Notes: generated by a model from the letters alone, not told the origin. Positions 34,939 through 44,800 are shown, counted from the first letter of the stretch. The stretch is DNA of 64,000 nt from Roseomonas alba (GCF_019430885.1 NZ_JAHYBZ010000008.1:124001-188000); one strand, 5' to 3'. A program made the numbers and translations.

Positions 34939-35567
34939 GTCATCGGCACCGCGACCCAGCGCCTGAAACCAGGCCGCGCGCCGATCGCCGCGTACCAGGC
35001 GGCGAGCGCGGGGAAATGCGGCATACCCGGCACATGCACTTCCGGCCCGAACCACCGGCGTGCGTAGCAGCCGAGCACGATGTCGGCGACGGTCATGTGC
35101 TCGCCATCGATAAAGGGCCAGCCATGGGCCGCGATATGGGCGTCGAGCATCGCCCAGCACTCGCCGGCCGCTTTGGCCGCGGCCATGACGGCGGCCATGT
35201 CGCGCTGGTCCGCCGGCGTGCGCACCATGCCCCAGAACAGGTTGCGCTCCGCCGGGCCCAGGGTCGAAAGCTGCCAGTCCATCCAGCGGTCCGCGCTGGC
35301 CCGGGCGGCAGGGCTCGCCGGATAGAGCGGGCTGCCATGCTTCGCGGCCAGGTAGCGCAGGATCGAGTTTGATTCCCAGAGGACGAAACCGTCATCCTCG
35401 ATGGTCGGCACCCGGCCATTGGGGTTCATCGCACGGTAGGCGGGCTCGTTGACCAAGCCGAATTCCATGCCGGCATCGACGCGGTCGTAGGGCAGATCCA
35501 GCTCCTCGAGCAGCCAGAGCACCTTCTTCACATTGACCGAATTCACCCGGCCCCAGACCTTCAGCAT
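34935..35567 (-). CDS. Glutathione S-transferase
   Basis: A 210-residue GST of the theta/beta-like group. The N-terminal fold has LKVWGRVNSVNVKKVLWLLEEL with a Ser in the activating position, AMNPNGRVPTIEDDGFVLWESNSILRYLA with the cis-proline and glutathione-binding E-S pair. The C-terminal domain has MTVADIVLGCYARRWFG. It is a different subfamily from the GST in the cobalt-chelatase operon. It is followed by a coupled hypothetical gene and faces a 46-residue ORF. Confidence 0.92.
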   Translation of the reverse strand: MLKVWGRVNSVNVKKVLWLLEELDLPYDRVDAGMEFGLVNEPAYRAMNPNGRVPTIEDDGFVLWESNSILRYLAAKHGSPLYPASPAARASADRWMDWQLSTLGPAERNLFWGMVRTPADQRDMAAVMAAAKAAGECWAMLDAHIAAHGWPFIDGEHMTVADIVLGCYARRWFGPEVHVPGMPHFPALAAWYAAIGARPGFRRWVAVPMT

Positions 35568-35721
35568 GCAGTCCCCCGATGCGGTGCGGGGTGCATGGTA
35601 GGGCGGAATCGTGTTTCGGGTCACGGCAGCGTGCCCGGCTGGTGCCGCAACCTCTTCATGATTCGGGCGCTTTTGATCGCGATTGTCGTATCGTGCCGCG
35701 GGCGCGGCACTGGAGGATTGC

Positions 35722-35862
35722 ATGTCGGAAGCCGAGATGGAGCGGCGGATGGATGAGCTCGACCGCCTGTTGAACGACCCGGAGACGCGGATGGACGCGG
35801 AACGGGTGTGGGCGATCCTGGCGGAGATCAGCCGGACAGCCGTGCCCGCCCCACGCGGCTGA
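35722..35862 (+). CDS. Small acidic protein, 46 residues
   Basis: A short ORF supported by a good ribosome site (GGAGG, 35712-35716) and a coding-like base pattern. The product starts MSEAEMERRMDELDRLLNDP and is nearly all helix, with an acidic-basic heptad feel, then a short proline tail. Similar mini-proteins are often labelled release-factor-like in this bacterial group because their helix resembles the start of PrfA/PrfB; no release-factor function is implied. The flanking gaps on either side hold nothing else I can identify. Confidence 0.6.
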   Translation: MSEAEMERRMDELDRLLNDPETRMDAERVWAILAEISRTAVPAPRG

Positions 35863-36046
35863 CGTCGCAGGCGGCACCCCTCCGAGCCATCTGTGCCAAA
35901 GGCCGGGGCCGGTGGAACGGGCCATCCAGCACGGGGCGCGGCCACTGGTGTTCCGCGCAGGGCAAGCCGCACGCGTCGCCCTGCATCATCACTGATCAAG
36001 ACGTCCGAAGACCCTCGGGCGAAAGGGTCCGGGACGGCAGAGCCAC

Positions 36047-36787
36047 CTACGCCTTGCGCCGCGCCGCGATCAGGAACTCGCGATTGCCTTCCGGCCCGGT
36101 GATCGGGCTGGGTTCGATGCCGATCACGTCCCAGCCCGGCAGCCCGGCCCACCAGTCATGGATGGTGGCGCAGACTTCCGCATGCACCGCCGGGTCGCGC
36201 ACGACCCCGCCTTTGCCGACCCGTTCCGGCCCGGCCTCGAATTGCGGCTTGATCAGGGCCACCGCCCAGGCCTCCGGTGCGGCGAGCGCCAGTGCCGCGG
36301 GCAGCACCGTCCGCAGCCCGATAAAGGAGGCATCGCAGACCACCGCCCCGACCGGCTCCGGCACCTGCTCGGCGGTCAGGTAGCGGGCGTTGACGCGTTC
36401 CAGCACCACCACCCGCGGATCGTTGCGCAGCTTCCAGTCGAGCTGCCCATGTCCGACATCGACGGCATAGACCTTCGCCGCGCCCTTCTGCAGCAGCACG
36501 TCGGTGAAGCCGCCGGTGGACGCGCCCACATCCAGCCCCACGCGCCCCTCCGGCGACAGGCCGAAATGGTCCAGCGCATGGGCCAGCTTGATGCCGCCGC
36601 GGCTGACCCAGGGATGATCCTGGCCGCGCAGGATGATCGGCAACCCCTCGGGCAGCAGATCGCCGGCCTTCTCGATCCGGCGCTCGCCGCAATAGACCTT
36701 GCCGGCCAGGATCAGCGCCTGCGCCTTGGTCCGGCTGTCCGCCAGGCCGCGCTCGACCAGCGCCACATCGGCGCGCTGGCGGGCCAT
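36047..36787 (-). CDS. tlyA: TlyA-family rRNA methyltransferase
   Basis: A 246-residue TlyA protein: an N-terminal S4 RNA-binding domain (RADVALVERGLADSRTKAQALILAGKVY) and a FtsJ-like SAM methyltransferase domain. Motif I is VGLDVGASTGGFTDVLLQKGA; DASFIGLRTVLPAAL and VALIKPQFEAGPERVGKGGV follow. TlyA proteins 2'-O-methylate rRNA and are often annotated haemolysin A. The ATG overlaps the dxs stop, so it is the last gene of the xseB-ispA-dxs-tlyA operon. Confidence 0.93.
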   Translation of the reverse strand: MARQRADVALVERGLADSRTKAQALILAGKVYCGERRIEKAGDLLPEGLPIILRGQDHPWVSRGGIKLAHALDHFGLSPEGRVGLDVGASTGGFTDVLLQKGAAKVYAVDVGHGQLDWKLRNDPRVVVLERVNARYLTAEQVPEPVGAVVCDASFIGLRTVLPAALALAAPEAWAVALIKPQFEAGPERVGKGGVVRDPAVHAEVCATIHDWWAGLPGWDVIGIEPSPITGPEGNREFLIAARRKA

Positions 36788-38706
36788 CAGGCCCGCGCGG
36801 GGAGCGCCCGGGCCGGCTGACCCAGCGCCGCCAGCACCGTTCCGACGATCTGCGACGCGTTCAGCCCGGCCTCGTCATACTGCTTCTTCGGCGAATCATG
36901 GTCGATGAAGCGGTCGGGCAGGCACATCGGCCGGATCTTCAGCCCGCCATCCAGCAACCCGCGCGTCGCGAGATGCTGCATCACCAGCGCGCCGAAGCCG
37001 AGGATCGACCCTTCCTCGATCGTCACCAGCACCTCGTGCTCGCGCGCCAGGCGTTCGACCAGGTCGGTGTCGAGCGGCTTGGCGAAGCGCGCATCGGCGA
37101 CCGTGCAGGACAGGCCATGCGTCGCCAGCTCATCCGCGGCCTTGAGCGCTTCACGCAGCCGCGCGCCATAGGACAGGATGGCGATGGAGGTCCCTTCCCG
37201 CACCACGCGCCCGCGCCCGATCTCGAGCACCGAGCCGCGCTTCGGCACCTCGACGCCAAAGCCCTCGCCACGCGGATAGCGGAAGCCGACCGGATGGTCG
37301 TCGATCGCCGCGGCGGTCGCGACCATATGGGCGAGTTCGGCCTCGTCCGACGCCGCCATCAGCACGAAGCCCGGCAGGCAGCCGAGATAGGCGATGTCGA
37401 AGATGCCCGCATGCGTCGCGCCATCGGCGCCGACCAGCCCCGCGCGGTCCATGGCGAAGCGCACCGGCAGCGACTGCAGCGCGACATCGTGCATCACCTG
37501 GTCATAGGCGCGCTGGAGGAAGGTGGAATAGATCGCGCAGAAGGGCTTCATCCCCTCCGTCGCCATGCCGGCAGCGAAGGTGACGGCGTGCTGTTCCGCG
37601 ATGCCGACATCGAAGGTCCGCTTCGGGAAGGCCTTGCCGAACAGGTCGAGCCCCGTGCCGGAGGGCATCGCCGCATTGATCGCGACGATGCGGTCATCGG
37701 CTTCGGCCTCCGCGATCAGCGCATTGGCGAAGACCTTGGTGTAGCTCGGCGGGCCGGGCGGGGCCTTGGCCTGCTCGCCGGTGACGACGTTGAACTTCTG
37801 AACGCCGTGATACTTGTCGGCAGCGGCCTCGGCGGGCGCGTAGCCCTTGCCCTTCTGCGTCACGACATGCAGCAGGATCGGCCCGGCATGCTCCGTATCA
37901 CGCAGGTTGCGCAGGATCGGCAGCAGGTGGTCCAGATTGTGACCATCCACCGGGCCCACGTAGTAGAAGCCCAGCTCCTCGAACAGCGTGCCGCCGGTGA
38001 ACCAGCCGCGGGCATATTCGTCGGCGCGCCGTGCGGCGCGTTCCAGCGGCGCGGGGAAGCGCTTCGCCACCCGCGCCATCAGGTCGCGGATCGACAGGAA
38101 AGGGCGCGAGGAAATCAAGCGCGACAGATAGGCCGACATCGCGCCCACCGGCGGGGCGATCGACATGTCGTTGTCGTTCAGGATGACGATGAGGTTCGCC
38201 TTCGACGCGCCGGCATTGTTCATGGCCTCATAGGCCATGCCCGCGCTCATCGCGCCGTCGCCGATCACCGCGATCACCTGGCGGTCGTCACCCTTCAGGT
38301 CGCGCGCCACCGCCATGCCGAGCCCGGCGGAGATCGAGGTGGACGAATGCGCCGCGCCAAAGGGGTCGTATTCGGATTCCGACCGCCGCGTGAAGCCCGA
38401 CAGTCCGCCGCCCTGGCGCAGGGTGCGGATGCGGTCGCGCCGCCCGGTCAGGATCTTGTGCGGGTAAGCCTGGTGGCCGACGTCCCAGATCAGCCGGTCC
38501 TTTGGCGTCTCGAACACCGCATGGACCGCGACGGTCAGCTCCACCACGCCCAGCGACGCCCCGAGATGCCCGCCCGTGGTGCTGACCACGTCGATCGTCT
38601 CGGCGCGCAGTTCCTCGGCAAGCTGCTTGAGCTGCTCGGCGGAGAAATTGCGCAGATCGGCGGGCACGTGCACGCGGTCGAGAAGGGGGGTCGCCGGACG
38701 GGTCAT
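36787..38706 (-). CDS. dxs: 1-deoxy-D-xylulose-5-phosphate synthase
   Basis: A 639-residue thiamine-diphosphate transketolase-like enzyme that joins pyruvate and glyceraldehyde 3-phosphate, the first step of the MEP isoprenoid pathway. [18 protein letters not shown] and [16 protein letters not shown] open the protein; [20 protein letters not shown] is the TPP-binding motif; [17 protein letters not shown] with its Glu activates the cofactor. Full length for the family. The start overlaps the ispA stop by one base. Confidence 0.97.
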   Translation of the reverse strand: MTRPATPLLDRVHVPADLRNFSAEQLKQLAEELRAETIDVVSTTGGHLGASLGVVELTVAVHAVFETPKDRLIWDVGHQAYPHKILTGRRDRIRTLRQGGGLSGFTRRSESEYDPFGAAHSSTSISAGLGMAVARDLKGDDRQVIAVIGDGAMSAGMAYEAMNNAGASKANLIVILNDNDMSIAPPVGAMSAYLSRLISSRPFLSIRDLMARVAKRFPAPLERAARRADEYARGWFTGGTLFEELGFYYVGPVDGHNLDHLLPILRNLRDTEHAGPILLHVVTQKGKGYAPAEAAADKYHGVQKFNVVTGEQAKAPPGPPSYTKVFANALIAEAEADDRIVAINAAMPSGTGLDLFGKAFPKRTFDVGIAEQHAVTFAAGMATEGMKPFCAIYSTFLQRAYDQVMHDVALQSLPVRFAMDRAGLVGADGATHAGIFDIAYLGCLPGFVLMAASDEAELAHMVATAAAIDDHPVGFRYPRGEGFGVEVPKRGSVLEIGRGRVVREGTSIAILSYGARLREALKAADELATHGLSCTVADARFAKPLDTDLVERLAREHEVLVTIEEGSILGFGALVMQHLATRGLLDGGLKIRPMCLPDRFIDHDSPKKQYDEAGLNASQIVGTVLAALGQPARALPARA

Positions 38707-39623
38707 CAGGTCCTCCGTGCGATCGCGTAGCCCGCGAGCGCCCGTAACAGATCGGCACGCTCACCGAGCGCGTCCAGATGCGCCGCGGCCTGAGCGGCGA
38801 GTCTTTCCGCCTGGGCCTGGGCGCGGGGAATGCCGAGCAGCCCCACCAGCGTCGCCTTGCCGGCTTCGGCATCCTTGCCGGTGCGCTTGCCCGTCTCCTC
38901 GGCCGAGGCGGTGGCGTCCAGCAGGTCGTCGGCGATCTGGAAGGCCGCGCCAAGATCCCGCCCATAGGCGGCGAAAGCATGGCGCATCTGCGACGGCGCC
39001 TTGCCGAGGATGGCCCCGGCCTCGGCGGCGTATTCGATCAGCTTGCCGGTCTTGAGGAGCTGGAGCCGGCCGATCTCGGCTTCTTCCAGTGGTTCCTCGG
39101 CGGCCTCGGCCAGCATGTCGAGCATCTGCCCGCCGCACATGCCGCGCGGCCCCGCGGCGCGGGCCAGGCCGCGGCACAGCTCGGCGCGCACCCCCGGATC
39201 GGCGTGCGTCCCGGGCTCGGCCAGCACGTAGAAGGCATTCGCCTGCAGCGCATCGCCGGCGAGCACCGCGGTCGCCTCGTCGAAGGCCTTGTGGACCGTC
39301 GGTTTGCCGCGGCGCAGGTCGTCATCGTCCATGCAGGGCAGGTCGTCATGGACCAGGGAATAGGCGTGCAGCATCTCGATCGCCGCCGCGGTGCGCAGGG
39401 CCGCGTCGCGCGCCACGCCGAACTGCCGTGCCCCTTCCAGCACCAGGAAGCCGCGCAACCGCTTGCCGCCGCCGATGGTGGCGTAGCGCATGGCCTCGAA
39501 CAGTTTCGCTTCCGGCCCTTCGGGCGGCGGGATCAGGATATCGAGCGCCTGGTCGATCTCGGCCGCCGCCCCGGCCATGGCGGCGCGCAGGGCCTCGTCC
39601 GACGCGAGGGTGCTATTCGACAT
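38706..39623 (-). CDS. ispA: Polyprenyl (farnesyl) diphosphate synthase
   Basis: A 305-residue short-chain trans-prenyl diphosphate synthase. The first aspartate-rich motif is [20 protein letters not shown] and the second DDLLD, which bind the diphosphates through magnesium. [16 protein letters not shown] is the substrate Lys/Arg site. Position between xseB and dxs supports farnesyl diphosphate synthase. It overlaps the end of xseB by 11 bases. Confidence 0.95.
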   Translation of the reverse strand: MSNSTLASDEALRAAMAGAAAEIDQALDILIPPPEGPEAKLFEAMRYATIGGGKRLRGFLVLEGARQFGVARDAALRTAAAIEMLHAYSLVHDDLPCMDDDDLRRGKPTVHKAFDEATAVLAGDALQANAFYVLAEPGTHADPGVRAELCRGLARAAGPRGMCGGQMLDMLAEAAEEPLEEAEIGRLQLLKTGKLIEYAAEAGAILGKAPSQMRHAFAAYGRDLGAAFQIADDLLDATASAEETGKRTGKDAEAGKATLVGLLGIPRAQAQAERLAAQAAAHLDALGERADLLRALAGYAIARRT

Positions 39624-39870
39624 CGCGCAGCGTCAGTCCCGTGGGGCCTTCCACGATCGCCTGCACCTTCTGCTCCGCCTCGGCAAGCTTGCGTTCGCAA
39701 TGGGCGCGGAGCGCGGCGCCACGCTGATAGGCAGCGACCGAGGCCTCCAGGGCCCCCTGTCCGCTCTCCAGCGCCTTCACGATACCTTCGAGCTCGGCCA
39801 GCGCCTGCTCGAAGGTGAGGGTCTCGATATCGGGCGGCGCGTCGCCGCCCGCCGTGCTTGTCCTGGCCAT
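39613..39870 (-). CDS. xseB: Exodeoxyribonuclease VII small subunit
   Basis: An 85-residue XseB. LTFEQALAELEGIVKALESG and LEASVAAYQRGAALRAHCER are the two conserved helices by which several XseB copies bind one XseA. ExoVII degrades single-stranded DNA. It heads the isoprenoid operon, a widespread arrangement. xseA is not in the window. Confidence 0.95.
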   Translation of the reverse strand: MARTSTAGGDAPPDIETLTFEQALAELEGIVKALESGQGALEASVAAYQRGAALRAHCERKLAEAEQKVQAIVEGPTGLTLRDVE

Positions 39871-39904
39871 GCCGCCGCAGTTTAGCAGCCCAGCCCGCCG
39901 GCGG

Positions 39905-40873
39905 CTATTCGGGCTCGATGCCGGCCTGGCGGATGGCGTTGGTCCACTTGACCGTTTCGGCGCGGACGAAAGCGACCGCCTCCGCCGGGGTGGAGGGGCG
40001 GATGTTCATGCCGAAGGTGCCCAGGCGCTGCCGCACCTCGGGCAGGGCCAGCGAGGCCACGACGGCGGCGTTCAGCTTCGCCACCCGATCCGCCGGCGTC
40101 CCGGCGGGGACGAACAGGGCGAACCAGGCGATGACCTCGTATTCCGACAGGCCGCCGGCCTCCCGCACGGTCGGGACATCGGGCACGGCGGCCGAACGCT
40201 CGCCGGAGGTGACGGCGAGGATGCGCAGCGCGCCTGCCTGGGCCTGCGGCAGGATCACCGCCTGGTCGGCGATGAACAGGTCCACGCGGCCCGACAACAG
40301 GTCCTGCACCGCCAATGGCGAAGAACGATAGGGCACGTAGAGCATCTTGATCCCTGCCGCCGCGGCGAGGGATTCGGTCGCCACGCGCTGGGAGGAGGAG
40401 GCGGAGGCGAAGGTCACCCCCTCCGGCCGCGCCTTGGCCGCGGCGATCAGGTCGGCGAGCGTGCGGTAGGGGCTGTCCGCCTTAACCGCGACCAGCAGCG
40501 GCACCGTCGCGATGGTGGAGACGGGGATGAAGCCGTTCTCCATGTCGAAGGGCACCCGCTTGAACAGGGCGTTCGCCGCGGCATTGGTGGAATTGGTGCC
40601 GATCAGCACGGTGTTGCCGTCAGGGGCGGCGCGGGCAACGGCCTCGGCGCCGATCAGGCCATTGGCGCCGGCACGGTTCTCGACCACCACGGGCTGGCCG
40701 AGGGTCGGACGCATCCCGTCGGCCACCACGCGGGCGACGGTGTCGGTGGCGGAACCGGGGGCAAAGGGGACGATGCCGCGGATGGGCTGGTCGGGCCAGG
40801 CGGCCTGCGCGCTGGCAGCGGCCGGAAGGAGGGAGGCCGCCGGCAGGGCGGCAAGCAGGGCACGGCGGTGCAT
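39905..40873 (-). CDS. Bug-family (TTT) periplasmic substrate-binding protein
   Basis: A 322-residue second Bug protein. The signal peptide MHRRALLAALPAASLLPAAASAQ is followed by IRGIVPFAPGSATDTVARVV, VVVENRAGANGLIGAEAVAR, VTFASASSSQRVATESLAAA and MLYVPYRSSPLAVQDLLSGRVDLFIAD. The last two blocks form the carboxylate-binding cleft. GGAAGGAAA precedes the ATG. It is about as distant from the first Bug protein in this window as family members usually are, so the two probably bind different ligands. Confidence 0.93.
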   Translation of the reverse strand: MHRRALLAALPAASLLPAAASAQAAWPDQPIRGIVPFAPGSATDTVARVVADGMRPTLGQPVVVENRAGANGLIGAEAVARAAPDGNTVLIGTNSTNAAANALFKRVPFDMENGFIPVSTIATVPLLVAVKADSPYRTLADLIAAAKARPEGVTFASASSSQRVATESLAAAAGIKMLYVPYRSSPLAVQDLLSGRVDLFIADQAVILPQAQAGALRILAVTSGERSAAVPDVPTVREAGGLSEYEVIAWFALFVPAGTPADRVAKLNAAVVASLALPEVRQRLGTFGMNIRPSTPAEAVAFVRAETVKWTNAIRQAGIEPE

Positions 40874-40981
40874 GGACGGTTTCCTTCCCGTAGGTCGGCG
40901 GGGGAATAGGGCCTCGCGCGCCGGGACGCAATTGGAGGGGCGCAGTCCCATGCGTGCGAAGATGAGGCGCCGCGGGCGATT

Positions 40982-41268
40982 GGAGAGGGGCGCTGCCCCT
41001 CTCCAAACCTCACCCAGCCACCGGGGTCCCGCTGACGTTGCTTTGCAACGCCAAGGGGCGCCCCCAGTGCTTGGAGCACCAGGAACGCGATCTTCTGGCG
41101 CTGAGCGCAACAGCCATGCTGCCTCCCTCCCAGCGCGCTTCGGGCGCCAGAGGAGGTCTCGGCGCCATTCTGACCGGCGCGCCCGGTGCCAAGTTGAGGT
41201 CTCCAAAGGCCCTTCGGCCTTTGGCGGGGTGAGCCCGAGAGGGGCAGCGCCCCTCCCGGTTCCACAGC
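40982..41268. repeat. Family 1 mosaic palindromic element, copy 8
   Basis: GGAGAGGGGCGCTGCCCCTC then the GACGTTGC-TTT-GCAACG hairpin and AGTGCTTGGAGCACC on the left. Right arm: CAAAGGCC-CTTC-GGCCTTTG, GGCGGGGTGAGCCCGAGAGG, GCAGCGCCCCTCCC and GGTTCCACAGCG. Outer-arm remnants lie on both sides (ATTGGAGGGGCGCAGTCCC at 40931; GGGAGGGCTTTACGCCTCTCC from 41288), which suggests nested or repeated insertion at this place. Confidence 0.82.
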
Positions 41269-41325
41269 GGAAGCATCGCGGTAATCGGGAGGGCTTTACG
41301 CCTCTCCAAATCTCGTCCGCCCGCC

Positions 41326-42057
41326 TCAGGCCACGCTGCGCGCGTCGCGGATGAACAGCGCCTTCCCATCCCCGCGCGACCGTTCCTCCACCTGGAAATG
41401 CTCCGGCAGGGATTTCACCAGGCCGCTCAGCTTGGCGTGCCCCCAGCTTCGGGAGTCGAAGGCGGGGGATTGCTTCGCGATGGCGCTGCCGACCGCCGAC
41501 AATGCCGCCCATCCGCTGTCGTCGGAGGCCGTGTCGATCGCCGTGCGGATCAGGGTGAGCAATTCCCGGTTCGGTTCCGGCGCCGCCTTGCCTGCAGCCT
41601 TCGCCTTCTGGGGTAGCAGCAGCTCCGTATAGACGAAGCGGTCGCAGGCCACGACGAAGGGCTTGGGTGTCTTGCGTTCCCCGAAGCCGACCACCAGCAG
41701 ACCGTTCTCCCGGATGCGCCGGGCGAGGCCGGTAAAGTCGCTGTCGGAGGAGACGATGCAGAAGCCATCCAGACCGCGCGTATGCAGCAGATCCATGGCG
41801 TCGATGATCATCGCGCTGTCGGTGGCGTTCTTGCCCTTGGTGTTGGCGAATTGCTGCATCGGCTGGATGGAGTGATCGAGCAGCACCGTCTTCCATCCAC
41901 CAAGCTGCGGCGTCGTCCAGTCGCCATAGGCGCGCTTGACGCTCGCCACCCCATAGCGCGCGACTTCGGCCAAAAGGGGCTCGACCACCTTGGGATTCGC
42001 GTTGTCGGCGTCGATCAGGACCGCGAGGCGGCCGGAACCCGTGGTATCGGAAGCCAT
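41326..42057 (-). CDS. NYN-domain protein with C-terminal OST-HTH (LOTUS) domain
   Basis: A 243-residue protein. The N-terminal NYN domain is a PIN-like RNase fold: RLAVLIDADNAN, ATDSAMIIDAMDLLHTRGLDGFCIVSSDSDFTGLA with the acidic residues D16, D18, D80, D105 and D107 forming the metal site. The C-terminal 75 residues (NRELLTLIRTAIDTASDDSG, WAALSAVGSAIAKQSPAFDSRSWG, LSGLVKSLPEHFQVEE) fit the OST-HTH RNA-binding domain. This NYN plus OST-HTH combination is known in bacteria as LabA-like or MARF1-like proteins and probably cuts RNA. Confidence 0.87.
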   Translation of the reverse strand: MASDTTGSGRLAVLIDADNANPKVVEPLLAEVARYGVASVKRAYGDWTTPQLGGWKTVLLDHSIQPMQQFANTKGKNATDSAMIIDAMDLLHTRGLDGFCIVSSDSDFTGLARRIRENGLLVVGFGERKTPKPFVVACDRFVYTELLLPQKAKAAGKAAPEPNRELLTLIRTAIDTASDDSGWAALSAVGSAIAKQSPAFDSRSWGHAKLSGLVKSLPEHFQVEERSRGDGKALFIRDARSVA

Positions 42058-42073
42058 GGCGCCTCCCTGGCGA

Positions 42074-43003
42074 TCACGCCCGCATCAACGCCCGCACATG
42101 TGCCGCTGCCGACCGCCCCAGCGCGTCGAGGTCATAGCCGCCTTCCAGGAGGGAAACCAACCGCCCCTCGCAACAGCGATCGGCGAGCGCGCACAGCGCC
42201 TCGGTCAGCCAGGCGAAGTCCGGCTCGCGCACCCGGAGCTGCGCCAGCGGATCGGCCGCATGCGCATCGAAGCCGGCCGAGACGATCAGCAGGTCGGGAT
42301 CGAATGCCTCGACGGCAGGAATGATCTGGTCGGCCCAGACGGCGCGGAAGGCCGCCCCATCGGCCCCCGGCGGCAGCGTCACGTTCAGGATGTTCCCCAC
42401 GCCATGTTCCGTCACATCCCCCGTACCGGGATAGAGCGGCCATTGATGCGAGGACGCATAGAACAGTGAGGCATCCGTCTCGAAGCAGGCCTGGGTGCCG
42501 TTGCCGTGGTGGACGTCGAAATCCACCACCGCGACGCGCTTCGCCCCGTATTCCGCCTGCGCATGCCGCGCCGCGACGGCGGCATTGGCGAACAGGCAGA
42601 AACCCATCGGCCGCGCCACCTCGCAATGATGCCCAGGCGGGCGCGTCGCGCAGAAGGCACGACGGAACTCACCCTTCATCACCGCATCCACCGCGGCGAC
42701 CGCGGCGCCCGCCGATCGTAGCGCAGCCTCCGCACTGCCCCAGGACATGATGGTGTCGCCGTCGAGCGGCACCCGCTCATCCGGCTCTGGCCGGATCGCC
42801 AGGATGGCCGCGACATAATTCTCCGGATGCACCCGGGTGAGCTGATCCACCGTCGCCAGCGGCGCCTGGTCGCGGATCAGCTCGGCGAACTCGCCGGCGT
42901 CCAGCGCCGTCAGCACCGCGCGCAGCCGGTCGGGACATTCGGGGTGGTGCGGGCCGGGATCGTGATGCAGGCAGGCGCGATGGGTCAGCAGCAGCACGCT
43001 CAT
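42074..43003 (-). CDS. Histone deacetylase-family amidohydrolase
   Basis: A 309-residue zinc hydrolase of the class II HDAC-like/acetylpolyamine amidohydrolase group. Zinc and catalytic residues are visible: CATRPPGHHCE (tandem His), VVDFDVHHGNGTQ (Asp and His metal ligands), VSAGFDAHAADPL (Asp ligand) and LLEGGYDLDALG with the C-terminal Gly-Gly-Tyr. Bacterial members deacetylate small amines such as polyamines or acetoin-related substrates. The ATG overlaps the tusA stop. Confidence 0.93.
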   Translation of the reverse strand: MSVLLLTHRACLHHDPGPHHPECPDRLRAVLTALDAGEFAELIRDQAPLATVDQLTRVHPENYVAAILAIRPEPDERVPLDGDTIMSWGSAEAALRSAGAAVAAVDAVMKGEFRRAFCATRPPGHHCEVARPMGFCLFANAAVAARHAQAEYGAKRVAVVDFDVHHGNGTQACFETDASLFYASSHQWPLYPGTGDVTEHGVGNILNVTLPPGADGAAFRAVWADQIIPAVEAFDPDLLIVSAGFDAHAADPLAQLRVREPDFAWLTEALCALADRCCEGRLVSLLEGGYDLDALGRSAAAHVRALMRA

Positions 43004-43239
43004 GCCGGCGTGTCCTCGCGCTTGCGGATGACGAAGCGGTAGGCGCCCGCCTCCTCGCCGAAGGCGACGAGGGCATGCCCCGTTTCCTTGCAGAAGGCCC
43101 GGAAATCGGCGACCGAGGCGGGGTCCGTGGTCAGCACCGTCAACCTTGCCCCGCCGGGCAGGCTGCGCAGGGCCTTGTTGGCCTTGAGGACCGGCAACGG
43201 GCAGGTCAGGCCCTTCACGTCGAGGAGCGTTTCACCCAT
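43000..43239 (-). CDS. tusA: TusA-family sulphurtransferase
   Basis: A 79-residue TusA-like protein. LLDVKGLTCPLPVLKANKALRSL has the conserved Cys in CPLPVLK that carries persulphide sulphur for tRNA thiolation or molybdenum cofactor work. A GTG codon adjacent upstream is an alternative start. It overlaps the HDAC-like gene by 4 bases; the functional link is not obvious. Divergent from gltS. Confidence 0.92.
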   Translation of the reverse strand: MGETLLDVKGLTCPLPVLKANKALRSLPGGARLTVLTTDPASVADFRAFCKETGHALVAFGEEAGAYRFVIRKREDTPA

Positions 43240-43338
43240 CACCGGATTGCACCACCCGGCGCGGTCCGGGGCAAGCGCGGCGGATGGGGTTCCGCCGCGC
43301 GCCCGACGCAGTGCAGACTATGCCCCGGAGGTGCCTCG

Positions 43339-44523
43339 ATGACGCTCGATTCGACGGGAACGCTCGCGCTTGCCGCGGCGATCCTGCTGGCCGGGAGGTT
43401 CCTCAATGCCGGCATCGCGCCCCTGGCGCGCTACAACATTCCCCAGCCGATCTCGGGCGGCCTCGCCTTCGCACTGGTCGCCGCCGCGCTGCACGCCTGG
43501 TCGGGGCTGGTGGTCGAGACCTCGGCCACGCTGCGCGGGCCGCTGCTGCTCGCCTTCTTCGCGAGCGTGGGGCTGTCGGCGGATCTGAAGCGGCTGCGCC
43601 AGGGCGGTCCGAAGCTGCTGCTGTTCCTCGCCTGCGTCGTGCCGTTCCTCGCGCTGCAGGATGTCGTCGGGACAGGGCTCGCCATCGCGCTCGACCAGCA
43701 TCCGCTGATCGGGCTGATCGGCGGGTCGGTCACGCTGGTGGGTGGGCATGGCACCGGCGCGGCCTATGCCCGCATCTTCGAGGAGACGCACAGCCTGGCG
43801 GGGGTGATGGGCCTCGCCATGGCCTCGGCGACAATCGGGCTGGTGCTCGGCGGCGTCGTCGGCGGGCCGGTCGCGCAGTTCCTGCTGCGGGGGCACGCTC
43901 CTGTCGCGCCTGCCGCGGCGGCGACGCGGACCGTCGAGGCAGCCGAGCCCGCCACCACCGAAGGGGCGATCGTCACCACCTGCCTGGTCCTGTTCTGCCT
44001 GCTGCTCGGCGGCTGGCTGGCCGGGCTGACGGCCGGGGCACCCATCGCACTGCCGGATTTCCTCTGGTGCCTCTTCGCCGGGGTGCTGGTGCGCAACCTG
44101 ATCGCGCCGGTCATCCGGCTGCCGGTGTCGGATGCCTCGGTGGACCTGGTGGGCAGCATGGCGCTGGCGCTGTTCCTCGCCATGACCATGGCGACGATCC
44201 GGCTGTGGGAGCTCGCCGCGCTGGCCGGGCCGCTGATGGCGATCGTCGGCGCCCAGGCGGTGTTCAGCGTAATCTATGCCGTGCTGGTGGTCTATCGCGT
44301 GATGGGCCGGAACTACGAGGCGGCGGTGGCGACCGCCGGCTTCCTCGGCTTCTCGATGGGTGCGACGGCCACCGCGATCGCCAATATGCAGGCGGTGGCC
44401 AACCGCTACGGCCCGGCGCCGGTCGCCTTCCTGGTGGTGCCGCTGACCGGCGCCTTCTTCATCGACCTGGCCAATGCCCTGGTGCTGACCGGGGCGCTGA
44501 GCCTGCCGATCTACGGGGAGTGA
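43339..44523 (+). CDS. gltS: Sodium/glutamate symporter GltS
   Basis: A 394-residue membrane carrier with ten or more hydrophobic segments. Hallmarks: YNIPQPISGGLAFALVAA, LLLAFFASVGLSADLKRL, LIGGSVTLVGGHGTGAAYA in the first reentrant half, and VATAGFLGFSMGATATAIANMQAV with GPAPVAFLVVPLTGAFFIDLAN in the second. GltS imports glutamate with sodium. An ATG overlaps its stop codon (TGATG), which would be a coupled start for whatever followed originally. Confidence 0.95.
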   Translation: MTLDSTGTLALAAAILLAGRFLNAGIAPLARYNIPQPISGGLAFALVAAALHAWSGLVVETSATLRGPLLLAFFASVGLSADLKRLRQGGPKLLLFLACVVPFLALQDVVGTGLAIALDQHPLIGLIGGSVTLVGGHGTGAAYARIFEETHSLAGVMGLAMASATIGLVLGGVVGGPVAQFLLRGHAPVAPAAAATRTVEAAEPATTEGAIVTTCLVLFCLLLGGWLAGLTAGAPIALPDFLWCLFAGVLVRNLIAPVIRLPVSDASVDLVGSMALALFLAMTMATIRLWELAALAGPLMAIVGAQAVFSVIYAVLVVYRVMGRNYEAAVATAGFLGFSMGATATAIANMQAVANRYGPAPVAFLVVPLTGAFFIDLANALVLTGALSLPIYGE

Positions 44524-44562
44524 TGCTAGTGCCGCGTGTGAATGACCGGCGCGGGCGGAATT

Positions 44563-44800
44563 GGAGGGGCTCTGCCCCTCCAGGCCACCCCGCCAAAGGC
44601 CACAGGGCCTTTGGAAACCGTCACTTGGCGCGGGGCAGCGCGGACATCCCGATCCCCTCCCAACGCGCTTGGTGCACAAAAGCAGGTTTCGGCCTTGAGC
44701 CTGACCGCGGCGCCCGGCGCCAGGTCGAGGCTTCCAAAGGCCTTTCAGCCTTTGGTGGGGAGGGTCCGGGAGGGGCAAGGCCCCTCCCGGTTCTGCAGCG
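44563..44800. repeat. Family 1 mosaic palindromic element, copy 9
   Basis: GGAGGGGC-TCT-GCCCCTCC, GGCCACCCCGCCAAAGGCC and ACAGGGCCTTTGG on the left, followed by AAACCGTCACTTGGCGCGG. The centre has CCCTCCCAACGCGCTTGGTG, GCACAAAAGCAGG and TTTCGGCC. Right arm: CCAAAGGCC-TTTC-AGCCTTTGG, GAGGGGCAAGGCCCCTC and GGTTCTGCAGCG. The last bases run into the signal peptide of the next gene. Confidence 0.87.

Noticed and set aside
44523..44792. The TAXI-like protein starting at ATG 44523
   Set aside because: This would place about 90 repeat-encoded residues before the signal peptide and block normal export. Kept as an alternative in the finding, but not used as the annotation.
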